From the NCBI RefSeq assembly GCF_001044395.1, contig NZ_JANU01000031.1, positions 124,001 to 188,000 on the forward strand: a stretch of DNA of 64,000 bases, read 5' to 3'. A program made the position numbers and the translations under genes. The stretch's first letter is position 1, and each line of letters starts with the position of its first letter. Origin of the DNA: Caenimonas sp. SL110. Its GTDB lineage: Bacteria; Pseudomonadota; Gammaproteobacteria; Burkholderiales; Burkholderiaceae_C. This document shows positions 1 through 7,050 of this stretch, in pieces. Under the pieces are notes generated by a model. That model saw only the letters and a list, made by a program, of their open reading frames with translations, ran no database searches and was not told the DNA's origin.

Positions 1-666
1 GACGATGCGCCCCGCCTCGATCGTGATCTTGCGCTCGCAGCGCTCGGCGATTCCCCTGTCGTGCGTGACGAGCACCAGGGTCGTCCCGAGCTCGCGGTTC
101 AAATCGAACATCAGCTCCATCACAGTCTCACCGGTCGCAAAGTCCAGGCTGCCAGTCGGCTCATCGGCCAGCAACACCGCCGGCTGCACGACAAACGCCC
201 GAGCCAGCGCGACACGTTGCTGTTCACCACCGGACAACACCCGCGGGTAGTGTCCGAGCCGCTGCGACAAGCCGACACGGCTCATCATTTCCGTCGCGGC
301 CTTGCGCGAATCACTGCGGCCCGCCAGCTCCAGCGGCAGCATCACGTTTTCCAGCGCGGTCAGGTTGCCGAGCAACTGAAAGCTCTGGAAGACAAAGCCG
401 ACCTGGCGCGCCCTCAGGGCTGCGCGCTCATCCTCACCGATGGCAAAGATGTCCTGGCCGGCCAGGCGCACAGTGCCCGTGGTCGGGGTATCGAGCCCCG
501 CAATGATCGACAGCAGCGTGCTCTTGCCCGAGCCCGACGCGCCAACGATCGCGGCAGTCTCCCTGGGAGCCAGCGAGAAATCGATATCGCGCAAAATGGC
601 AAGCGTGCCAGTGGAGTCCGTGACCGATTTGTGTACGTGCTCGACGGCGATGATGGGATCAGGCAT
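1..666 (-). CDS. ABC transporter ATP-binding protein, YbbA/LolD type (3' end beyond window)
   Basis: Cytoplasmic ATPase subunit of an ABC transporter, probably the partner of a YbbP-like permease lying beyond the window edge. Translating the minus strand from ATG at 666 gives an open frame of 222 codons with no stop before base 1, so only a few C-terminal residues are missing for a family of about 230. Visible motifs are Walker A GASGSGKST (42-50), Q-loop Q94, signature LSGGEQQ (144-150), Walker B VLLADEP (164-170) and a VTHD switch histidine near the end. The gene is divergent from tesA, as in the classical ybbA/tesA pair, and the two start codons share the tetramer CATG. Substrate is not known from sequence; YbbA-YbbP is thought to move lipid-type or hydrophobic cargo. 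Confidence 0.9.
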   Translation of the reverse strand, partial: MPDPIIAVEHVHKSVTDSTGTLAILRDIDFSLAPRETAAIVGASGSGKSTLLSIIAGLDTPTTGTVRLAGQDIFAIGEDERAALRARQVGFVFQSFQLLGNLTALENVMLPLELAGRSDSRKAATEMMSRVGLSQRLGHYPRVLSGGEQQRVALARAFVVQPAVLLADEPTGSLDFATGETVMELMFDLNRELGTTLVLVTHDRGIAERCERKITIEAGRIV

Positions 667-1312
667 GTTTGAACTTTGTAAGCGCCGCAACTTTATCGCG
701 GCTGCATTAGCTGGAGGTTATCTGATGGTGGCACAAGCCGCCCCAGGTACCGCTGCGCCCGTCGTGCTCATCGTCGGCGACTCCCTCAGCGCGGAATACG
801 GATTGAAGCGCGGCGAAGGCTGGGTCGCGCTGCTCGAAAAGCGGATCGCGGCCGAAAAAATCCGCGCGAAGGTCGTCAATGCCAGCATCAGCGGCGACAC
901 CACGTCGGGCGGCCGCTCACGCCTGCCTGCCCTGCTCACCCAGCACAAACCGGCCGTGGTCGTCATCGAACTCGGCGGCAACGATGCACTGCGCGGATTG
1001 CCGTTGCAGATGAGCGAGGACAACCTGAACCAGATGACGGAGGCCGCGCAAAAGGCCGGGGCCAAAGTGCTGCTGGTCGGCATGCAGGTGCCGCCCAACT
1101 ACGGCACCGATTATTCCAATCGGTTCTCGGGCATCTTCCCCAAGGTTGCCAGGGAAAAGAAAGCGGCCGTCGTTCCATTTCTGCTCAAGGGTGTAGCTGA
1201 CACCGCCGACCCGACCAAACTCTTCCAGGCCGACCGCATCCACCCCAATGCGCTCGCCCATCCGCGAATGCTGGACAACGTCTGGCCCGAGCTGAAAAAG
1301 CTGCTCAAGTAA
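665..1312 (+). CDS. tesA: Periplasmic arylesterase / acyl-CoA thioesterase I (GDSL/SGNH hydrolase)
   Basis: Exported lysophospholipase/thioesterase of 215 residues. All SGNH blocks are present: GDSL with nucleophile S40, GDTTSGG (about 78-83), GGND with N106, and DRIH with D190 and H193. I start it at ATG 665 because this gives an N-terminal signal peptide (KRRNF followed by a hydrophobic run and a cut near A25) of Tat-like appearance. A second candidate start at ATG 725 has a near-ideal GGAGG site just upstream but would remove the signal peptide and give a cytoplasmic form. The upstream extension of the frame to 440 is antisense to the ABC ATPase and is not used. The stop codon overlaps the mnmH start (TAATG), so the two genes are translationally coupled. 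Confidence 0.9.
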   Translation: MFELCKRRNFIAAALAGGYLMVAQAAPGTAAPVVLIVGDSLSAEYGLKRGEGWVALLEKRIAAEKIRAKVVNASISGDTTSGGRSRLPALLTQHKPAVVVIELGGNDALRGLPLQMSEDNLNQMTEAAQKAGAKVLLVGMQVPPNYGTDYSNRFSGIFPKVAREKKAAVVPFLLKGVADTADPTKLFQADRIHPNALAHPRMLDNVWPELKKLLK

Positions 1313-2379
1313 TGCTCCATACCCTGTCAGCAGCCGAGGCCATCGCCAGGCTGGATGAATTCAGCAGCATCATCGACGCGCGCAGCGAAGGCGAGTTCGC
1401 GCAAGATCATCTGCCGGGCGCCATCAACTGGCCTTCGCTCAACAACGATGAGCGCATCCTGGTGGGCACGATGTACGCGCAGCAAGGGCCGTTCGAGGCA
1501 AGCAAGCGCGGCGCGGCTATCGTGGCTTCCAACATTTCAAAACACATCGAACGCAATGTGTTCGACAAGCCCAAGAACTGGCAGCCGCTCGTGTATTGCT
1601 GGCGCGGCGGCAAGCGCAGTGGTTCGCTCGCGCTGGTGCTTGGCCAGATCGGCTTTCGGGTGCATGTGATCCAGGGCGGCTACAAGGCGTTTCGCGGCGC
1701 CGTTCTGGCCGACCTGCCTGTCCTGGTCCAGAAATACGATTTTCGGGTGGTGTGCGGCCCGACCGGCTCGGGCAAGACGCGCCTCTTGCAAGCACTTGCA
1801 ACGCAAGGGGCGCAGGTGCTCGACCTGGAGGCGCTCGCCAGCCACCGCAGTTCGGTGCTGGGACGCATCCCCGGCCAGGAGCAGCCCTCGCAAAAACGAT
1901 TCGACACGCTGGTGTGGGGAACGCTGCGCAAGTTCGATCCCGCCCTGCCCGTCTATGTCGAATCGGAGAGCCGCAAGGTCGGTGACGTGGCGGTGAACGA
2001 CGCGCTGATCGAGCGGATGCGGGCCAGCCCCTGCCTGCGGCTTGACCTTCCTGAAGACGAGCGCGTGGCGCTGCTGATGGAAGACTACGAGTTCTTCGCC
2101 AACGACAAGGCGCTGTTTTGCGATCGCCTGTCAGCGCTGACCGAACTGCGCGGCAAGGCCGTGGTCAAGGGTTGGCAGGATGAAATCGAGGCGGGCCGGA
2201 TTGAAGGCGTGGTGCGTGAGTTGCTGGTCAAGCACTACGACCCCGGATACGCAAGTTCAATCGAGCGCAATTTCAGCCAGTTTGGAAATGCACAGGCGAT
2301 CGTGCCTGTAGACAGGTCGATGGATGCGATGACCGAACTGGCCCGATCCATCCTGTCCGCCGCCCCTGCAGAGGGTTGA
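1312..2379 (+). CDS. mnmH: tRNA 2-selenouridine synthase
   Basis: MnmH/SelU, 355 residues, replaces sulfur by selenium at the wobble 2-thiouridine of certain tRNAs through a geranylated intermediate, using selenophosphate. The N-terminal rhodanese domain carries the catalytic Cys in CWRGGKRS (C96), and a P-loop GPTGSGKT follows at 149-156, the normal two-domain layout. It overlaps tesA by one base. Its presence implies that the cell makes selenophosphate (SelD), which is not in this window. Confidence 0.93.
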   Translation: MLHTLSAAEAIARLDEFSSIIDARSEGEFAQDHLPGAINWPSLNNDERILVGTMYAQQGPFEASKRGAAIVASNISKHIERNVFDKPKNWQPLVYCWRGGKRSGSLALVLGQIGFRVHVIQGGYKAFRGAVLADLPVLVQKYDFRVVCGPTGSGKTRLLQALATQGAQVLDLEALASHRSSVLGRIPGQEQPSQKRFDTLVWGTLRKFDPALPVYVESESRKVGDVAVNDALIERMRASPCLRLDLPEDERVALLMEDYEFFANDKALFCDRLSALTELRGKAVVKGWQDEIEAGRIEGVVRELLVKHYDPGYASSIERNFSQFGNAQAIVPVDRSMDAMTELARSILSAAPAEG

Positions 2380-2398
2380 GGGGCGGGGAGCCGGGTCG

Positions 2399-2572
2399 TT
2401 ACTGGCTCGGCGCAGGATTGCCCTGGTCATTGGGGCCGCTTTCGCCGCCCTCGTTGCCATCCCCAGGAGAGCCGGTCTTGCGAGCAGCCTTGTCCTTGAG
2501 CTTTTCCTCTTTTTTCTTCTTCTTGGCCAGTTCCTTTTGCCGCTTCTCGTATCCGTAGTTGGGTGTAGCCAC
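2399..2572 (-). CDS. Small basic hypothetical protein
   Basis: A 57-residue lysine-rich protein. The N-terminus TPNYGYEKRQKE leads into a run of lysines (KKKKKEEK), then an acidic, glycine-rich tail. From memory, similar short proteins with a TPNYGYEKRQ start occur in other Burkholderiales, but no function is known. I chose GTG at 2572 because a GGAAGG site lies just upstream and because the TPNYGYEK start is what homologues show; the open frame extends 11 codons further to an ATG at 2605. The coiled, charged character suggests nucleic-acid or ribosome contact, which is only a guess. Confidence 0.6.
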   Translation of the reverse strand: MATPNYGYEKRQKELAKKKKKEEKLKDKAARKTGSPGDGNEGGESGPNDQGNPAPSQ

Positions 2573-2641
2573 TGAGCCTTCCGTTTCTCGCTTTGATAGC
2601 ACCAATGTACGCGATAAACGACCCCACTGGAAACGCTGCCC

Positions 2642-3838
2642 TCAGGCCAGCGCGCCCATCGCCTTTTCGAGGTCGGCCCTGAGGTCTTGCACGGCTTCCA
2701 GCCCAATGGAAAAACGCACCAGCGTGCCCTTTTGGGTCCAGGTTCCAAGGCGCGCGCTGCGCATCGAAGCAATGTCGTAAGGCACGACCAGGCTCATCGG
2801 TCCGCCCCACGAATAGCCGAGCTTGAAGAGTGTGAGCGCATCGCAGAATGCATCGACCTGGGCGGCGCTGTAGCGCTCATCGAAGACAACAGAAAACAGC
2901 CCCGCGGCCAGGTCATTGGCACCGCACAGCGCCTGCCAGTGACGATGCCCCTGCGAGCCCTGCAGCGCGGGATGAAGCACCCTTGCAATCTCCGGCCGCG
3001 CCTGCAGCCACAACGCCAGTTCGCGCGCCGCGATGTCGTGCGCCCGATAGCGCAGGTGCATGCTCGGCAGCGAGCGGAGCACGGCCTCGGCATCGTTGGC
3101 AGCGACCCCCAGGCCGACCCGCATGTGCGTCATCTTGATTCGCTCTGCCAGGTCGTCGTCGCGCGTCACGACCGCGCCCATCAGCACATCGCCGCCACCG
3201 CTGGGATATTTGGTGAGCGCGTGGACAGAGATATCGACCGCAACGCCGTTGCCCAGATCAAAGGGATTGAAGGCAAGGCCCGCGCCCCATGTGTTGTCCA
3301 GCGCTGCAAGCACGCCCGCGTCGCGGCAGATGCGTGTGAGTTCGGGCAGATCCGGGAATTCCATCGTCACCGACCCCGGCGCCTCCAGCCACACCAGCTT
3401 TGTCTTTGCACCGATGCGCGCCTGAAGGTCCGCCGGATTCATCGCGTCGTACAGCTGGTGCGTGATGCCCCATGCCTTGAGTTCGCCATCGGCCAGCGCC
3501 TTGTTGGGGCCGTAAGCGTTGTCCGGGATCAATACCTCGTCACCCGACTTCAGCAGCGCCATCGCGACGTTGGCAATGGCTGCAAGGCCGCTGGGCACGA
3601 GCGCGCAATGCTTGCCGCCTTCGAGCGAGGCAATCCGCTCTTCGAGCATGAAGGTGGTCGGCGTGCCGTGCAGGCCGTAGGTGTAGCCGTTCTTGTTGCG
3701 CCAGTCACGCGCGCGCATGGCTGCTGTGTTGGCGAAGATGACGGTTGAAGCCTTGAAGATGCCGGGCTGCGGCGCATCGAATCCGGCGGGCGGAAGGTAG
3801 GCGTGGTGAATGAGGTCAGTAACGGGCTTGTTGCTCAT
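2642..3838 (-). CDS. metC: Cystathionine beta-lyase (Cys/Met metabolism PLP enzyme)
   Basis: PLP-dependent lyase of 398 residues that splits cystathionine to homocysteine, pyruvate and ammonia in methionine synthesis. Family hallmarks are visible: YGLHGTPT near the N-terminus, the cofactor-binding Asp in DNTWGAG (D181) and the Schiff-base lysine in HALTKYPSGG (K210). The start MSNKPV at 3838 is chosen by family length; the frame stays open to 3916 with an Ala-rich, unlikely extension, and no strong ribosome-binding site decides between close ATGs at 3844 and 3838. A cystathionine gamma-synthase or related gamma-family enzyme cannot be fully excluded by motif alone. Confidence 0.85.
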   Translation of the reverse strand: MSNKPVTDLIHHAYLPPAGFDAPQPGIFKASTVIFANTAAMRARDWRNKNGYTYGLHGTPTTFMLEERIASLEGGKHCALVPSGLAAIANVAMALLKSGDEVLIPDNAYGPNKALADGELKAWGITHQLYDAMNPADLQARIGAKTKLVWLEAPGSVTMEFPDLPELTRICRDAGVLAALDNTWGAGLAFNPFDLGNGVAVDISVHALTKYPSGGGDVLMGAVVTRDDDLAERIKMTHMRVGLGVAANDAEAVLRSLPSMHLRYRAHDIAARELALWLQARPEIARVLHPALQGSQGHRHWQALCGANDLAAGLFSVVFDERYSAAQVDAFCDALTLFKLGYSWGGPMSLVVPYDIASMRSARLGTWTQKGTLVRFSIGLEAVQDLRADLEKAMGALA

Positions 3839-3914
3839 GGGCATGATGGTAGCCGCAGGTGGCGTCTGCCTTGCTGCTGCGGCAAAATCGAAACTCGCAA
3901 CGCAAGGAGCAGCC

Positions 3915-4283
3915 ATGGCCGATGTCCCAGGCGAGCAACACGAACCGGCGCAAGCAACCCAGGCAACGCCACCAACGCAAGCGGTCGATGCGAGCGCGCG
4001 AGGCTTTTCGTTTCCCTATAGCGTCCCGCTCGTGCTCTATCCGATCCTGGCCATCGGCATTGCAGTGGGCGCGGCCAGGTGGTGGGGATGGGTGTTCATC
4101 ATCGCGGCTGCATCAGCGGCTGTATTTTTCACGCGGGAAGGTCTCAGCAGTTCGCAATTCGAGGCCATCCACGCGGGTGACCCGACGCTCAACCTGCTGA
4201 CATGGCGAATCAACTGGCTGGTGCTATTTGCGCTTCCCGCCGCTGCGCTGACGGCCTACGCGCTGCTCAAGCGTCTTTGGTGA
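3915..4283 (+). CDS. Small integral membrane protein of unknown function
   Basis: 122 residues with a soluble, Gln/Ala/Thr-rich N-terminus of about 35 residues and then three hydrophobic segments (near residues 40-60, 62-75 and 97-117). Start at ATG 3915 is supported by an AAGGAG site 5-6 bases upstream; the longer frame from 3810 is antisense to metC. It faces the metC gene head-to-head, and its 3' end overlaps the 3' end of the histidine kinase gene by 17 bases. I do not recognise the family. The segment containing PLVLYPILAIG and a tryptophan-rich loop is compatible with an accessory membrane protein. Confidence 0.7.
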   Translation: MADVPGEQHEPAQATQATPPTQAVDASARGFSFPYSVPLVLYPILAIGIAVGAARWWGWVFIIAAASAAVFFTREGLSSSQFEAIHAGDPTLNLLTWRINWLVLFALPAAALTAYALLKRLW

Positions 4284-5607
4284 CCGGCTCGGCAAACGTC
4301 AGCCGATAACTGCGCGTGAACCCTTCGGGTGCGGGCACCTCGTCAAACGCTGCGCCGTGGACCTGCGCCACCTTTCGCACCACGCGGTGCCCCAGGCCGG
4401 TTCCACTGGTGCGTGCCGGATTCACAGGGCCGCCCACTGGCGTACCCGGCGTTGCGTCATCGCAGACCTGCACCCAGTTCGCAGCACTGTCGACCTGCAC
4501 TTCGACCCTGGTGCCCGCCGGTGTGTGGACGACGGCGTTCTCCACCAGGTTTCGCAGCGCCATTTCCAGCAGCACCGGATGACCTTGCACATGCAGCGGC
4601 CCGATGCCGGAAACGCCAATTTCGTGATGCTGCTTGTGCGCCAGTGGCGCCATCTCGGCCACCACATTGCGCACCAGCGAATCCAGGTCGACGTCCTGCG
4701 CTGCCTGCGCGATTTCACTGCGGCTCGCGCGGGCCAGGGCCAGCAGGTGCGACAGGACTGTGCCCGCCCGCAAGGCATCGGCCTCGATGCGTGCCAGGCC
4801 CTCATCGACAACCTGTGCGTCGGCTCCACGCAGCGCCCTGGCCTGCAATGACAGCGATGCGAGCGGCGTGCGCAATTCATGGGCGAATTCATCGGCCAGC
4901 GCCTGCTCGCGCCTGAGTGCCAGGTTGTACCGCTCGACAAGGGTGTTGATCGCGCCGACGGCAGCATCGAACTCCTGGTGGCGGCCGGCCACCTGCAGCG
5001 GCTCGGCGCGATGGATGTCGAGCGCCAGGATTTCGCGCGACAACGCATAGAGAGGCGCCAACCCGCGGTAAATAGCAAGCCCGAGCACCAGCGCAATCAC
5101 AGGCAGCAGCCAGAGGCCGGGCTCCATCATCTGCTGGGCAATGTCCGATGCGAGATCATCGCGTTCGCGTTCTGATAACAGCACCGTCACCATGCGCGTG
5201 TGGTTGTCGTTCCAGCGAGAGAACGCGCGCCAGGTTTGCCTCGGTTCGCCCAGCGTCAGCGTGGCGAACCCTTCCCGGGGTGCGACGCCTGGAAGCGGGG
5301 CATCGCCGCGCTGCGTGATCAGGCGACCCGCGCCGTCCCAGACGATCACGCTCATGGATTGCTGGTAGTCGTGGGCCTTGAGGTCCATCGCCGATCCGCT
5401 CGGTGTGGACGATCTGGCGGGTGGCGAGAACTGGCCTTCGCTGTAGTCGACGATCAGCGCGGCAAGGCTGGCCAGGTGGCCGTCGGTGAGCTCGTCGGCC
5501 TCGTGCTCGCCCGTCTTGTACCCGATGGCAATGAAGCTCGCCCAGACCACGCACAAAGCGCCCAGGGTCCAGGCCAGCAGGTGCTGCGTGAGCGTGCGCC
5601 GTTTCAT
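4267..5607 (-). CDS. Sensor histidine kinase (PmrB/QseC-like)
   Basis: Inner-membrane sensor kinase of 446 residues. TM1 spans about 8-29, a periplasmic loop of about 135 residues follows, and TM2 spans about 165-180; then come a HAMP-like linker, the DHp helix with phospho-accepting H243 in FAHELRTPLA, an N-box RNLVENAV and a GTGLG G-box. Its start overlaps the response regulator stop by 4 bases (ATGA), so the pair is cotranslated. The location next to a PAP2 phosphatase and eptA, with a PmrA-type box in between, suggests it senses cations, pH or envelope stress and controls lipid A modification. QseC is the alternative family name. Confidence 0.92.
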   Translation of the reverse strand: MKRRTLTQHLLAWTLGALCVVWASFIAIGYKTGEHEADELTDGHLASLAALIVDYSEGQFSPPARSSTPSGSAMDLKAHDYQQSMSVIVWDGAGRLITQRGDAPLPGVAPREGFATLTLGEPRQTWRAFSRWNDNHTRMVTVLLSERERDDLASDIAQQMMEPGLWLLPVIALVLGLAIYRGLAPLYALSREILALDIHRAEPLQVAGRHQEFDAAVGAINTLVERYNLALRREQALADEFAHELRTPLASLSLQARALRGADAQVVDEGLARIEADALRAGTVLSHLLALARASRSEIAQAAQDVDLDSLVRNVVAEMAPLAHKQHHEIGVSGIGPLHVQGHPVLLEMALRNLVENAVVHTPAGTRVEVQVDSAANWVQVCDDATPGTPVGGPVNPARTSGTGLGHRVVRKVAQVHGAAFDEVPAPEGFTRSYRLTFAEPVTKDA

Positions 5608-6287
5608 TGGGCTGCCTGCTGGGGGACGAAGTAGCCGACACCGCGCACCGTCTTGATGAGTTCATCGCCCAGCTTGCGCCGCAACCGGTGGATATGCACT
5701 TCGATGGCGTTGCTGTCGAGCGCGGCCTCCCAGTTGTACATCTTGGATTCGATCTGCGAGCGCGACAGCACACGCGGACTGGCCTCCAGCAACACCACCA
5801 GCACCGCAAATTCACGTGCCGACAGCTCCACCAGTTCGCCCTGGCTGCGCACCGTCCGGGCGGCCGGGTCGATCTCGATGTCGCCATGCGTCAGCACCGG
5901 CGAGGCGCGACCGGCGGCGCGGCGCTTGAGCGCGCGAAGCCGGGCGGCGACCTCGTCGAAGTCAAAGGGCTTGGTGACGTAGTCGTCGGCGCCCAGATCC
6001 AGACCTTCGATCTTTGCGCCTACGGCGTCGCGAGCGGTCATGATCAACACGGGCGTGCGGGGGTCGGGATGCGGAGCGCTGCGGGCGCGAAGGTCTCGCA
6101 GCAGCGTCATGCCGTCGCCGTCCGGCAGGCCCAGGTCGAGCAGCACCGCATCGAATGGCTCCGCCCGCAGGGCTGCCCAGCCCTGCGCAAGACTGGAGGC
6201 GACATCCACGGCCCAGCCGTGCCGGCGCAGGTTGGCTGCCAGGCCCCGCGCGATTCCTTCGTCGTCTTCGACTACCAATACCCTCAT
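5604..6287 (-). CDS. OmpR-family response regulator (PmrA/QseB-like)
   Basis: DNA-binding response regulator of 227 residues: receiver domain with acidic pocket ED (7-8), phospho-acceptor D51 in LLDLGLPDGDG and K in TKPF, followed by a winged helix ending with the typical VRGVGYF strand. It is the first gene of the regulator-kinase operon and starts 64 bases from the divergent PAP2 gene. The intergenic CTTAAG-N5-CTTAAG repeat matches the PmrA consensus, which makes PmrA the better functional analogue. Autoregulation and control of the divergent PAP2-eptA operon are inferred from the shared site. Confidence 0.93.
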   Translation of the reverse strand: MRVLVVEDDEGIARGLAANLRRHGWAVDVASSLAQGWAALRAEPFDAVLLDLGLPDGDGMTLLRDLRARSAPHPDPRTPVLIMTARDAVGAKIEGLDLGADDYVTKPFDFDEVAARLRALKRRAAGRASPVLTHGDIEIDPAARTVRSQGELVELSAREFAVLVVLLEASPRVLSRSQIESKMYNWEAALDSNAIEVHIHRLRRKLGDELIKTVRGVGYFVPQQAAQ

Positions 6288-6310
6288 GGCCTGATTGTGC
6301 AGGTTGCCGT

Positions 6311-6327
6311 CTTAAGAATGCCTTAAG
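6311..6327. promoter_or_regulatory. PmrA-type box (CTTAAG-N5-CTTAAG)
   Basis: A perfect direct repeat CTTAAG, AATGC, CTTAAG lies in the 64-base region between the divergently transcribed response regulator and the PAP2-eptA operon. This is the canonical half-site and spacing of the PmrA/BasR box known from Salmonella and Escherichia. OmpR-type regulators bind such repeats as head-to-tail dimers. One site could serve both directions. The sequence match is direct; binding by the neighbouring regulator is inference. Confidence 0.8.
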
Positions 6328-6351
6328 CCCATCCATTCAGTCTCCGCACCC

Positions 6352-7050
6352 ATGCAGAAAGAAAAACTGGGTGCGGTCCTGAAGTGGACCTTTGGCGCAT
6401 TGGCGCTGGTGGTGATGTGGGATGTGTGGGGACTGGACCTGGCGACGGCCGAACTGGTTGGCAGCAGCCACGGCTTTCCGCTGCGCGAGCATTGGCTGTT
6501 TTCCTCCGTGCTGCACAACGGCGCCCGCCGCCTCTCGTGGGCGGTCGCGCTTGCCCTGTGCGTCGGCGTCTGGTGGCCCGTCGGTATCCTGCGGCAGCTT
6601 TCGACCAGCCGGCGCGCCCAGCTGGCTGTCACCACGCTGGTTGCGGCCAGCGCCGTGAGCCTGGTCAAGTCGTTCAGCATGACCAGCTGCCCCTGGGACC
6701 TGGAAGCCTTCGGCGGTGTTGCGCGCTATGTATCGCACTGGATGGCGGCCCCGGACGGCGGAAGTGGCCATTGCTTTCCGGCAGGACACGCATCGGCCGG
6801 GTTCGCTCTCATCGGTGGCTATTTCGCGTTTGCCGATCGGTCCCCACGGATTGCCCGCTACTGGCTGATCGGCGCTCTGCTCGCAGGGCTGGTGCTGGGT
6901 CTCGCCCAGCAAGTACGCGGTGCGCATTTCATGAGCCACACGCTGTGGACAGCATTGATCTGCTGGTGCGTCGCGTTGGGCATCGACCAGGCCTTTGGCC
7001 TCTGGCGGCGCCGCACCGAGTGGCAAAGCCTGCCCCGGAGTGCACTATGA
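6352..7050 (+). CDS. PAP2-family membrane phosphatase, probably acting on lipid A or undecaprenyl lipid
   Basis: Integral membrane phosphatase of 232 residues. The three PAP2 motifs are recognisable: a KSFSMTSCPWD segment (motif 1, with Cys-Pro where many members have Arg-Pro), FPAGHASAG (motif 2, catalytic His) and RGAHFMSHTLW (motif 3). About five to six hydrophobic helices surround them. It overlaps eptA by the ATGA tetramer. In this context it most likely removes a lipid A phosphate or recycles a polyprenyl diphosphate so that EptA can decorate lipid A; the substrate is inferred from neighbours only. Confidence 0.87.
   Translation: MQKEKLGAVLKWTFGALALVVMWDVWGLDLATAELVGSSHGFPLREHWLFSSVLHNGARRLSWAVALALCVGVWWPVGILRQLSTSRRAQLAVTTLVAASAVSLVKSFSMTSCPWDLEAFGGVARYVSHWMAAPDGGSGHCFPAGHASAGFALIGGYFAFADRSPRIARYWLIGALLAGLVLGLAQQVRGAHFMSHTLWTALICWCVALGIDQAFGLWRRRTEWQSLPRSAL

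Noticed and set aside
440-664. Upstream extension of the tesA frame
   Set aside because: It lies antisense over the ABC ATPase and has no ribosome site; the signal peptide is complete from ATG 665.
6384-7046. Long open frame continuing eptA upstream
   Set aside because: It is a frame shadow of the PAP2 gene; EptA starts at ATG 7047 with the normal membrane N-terminus.
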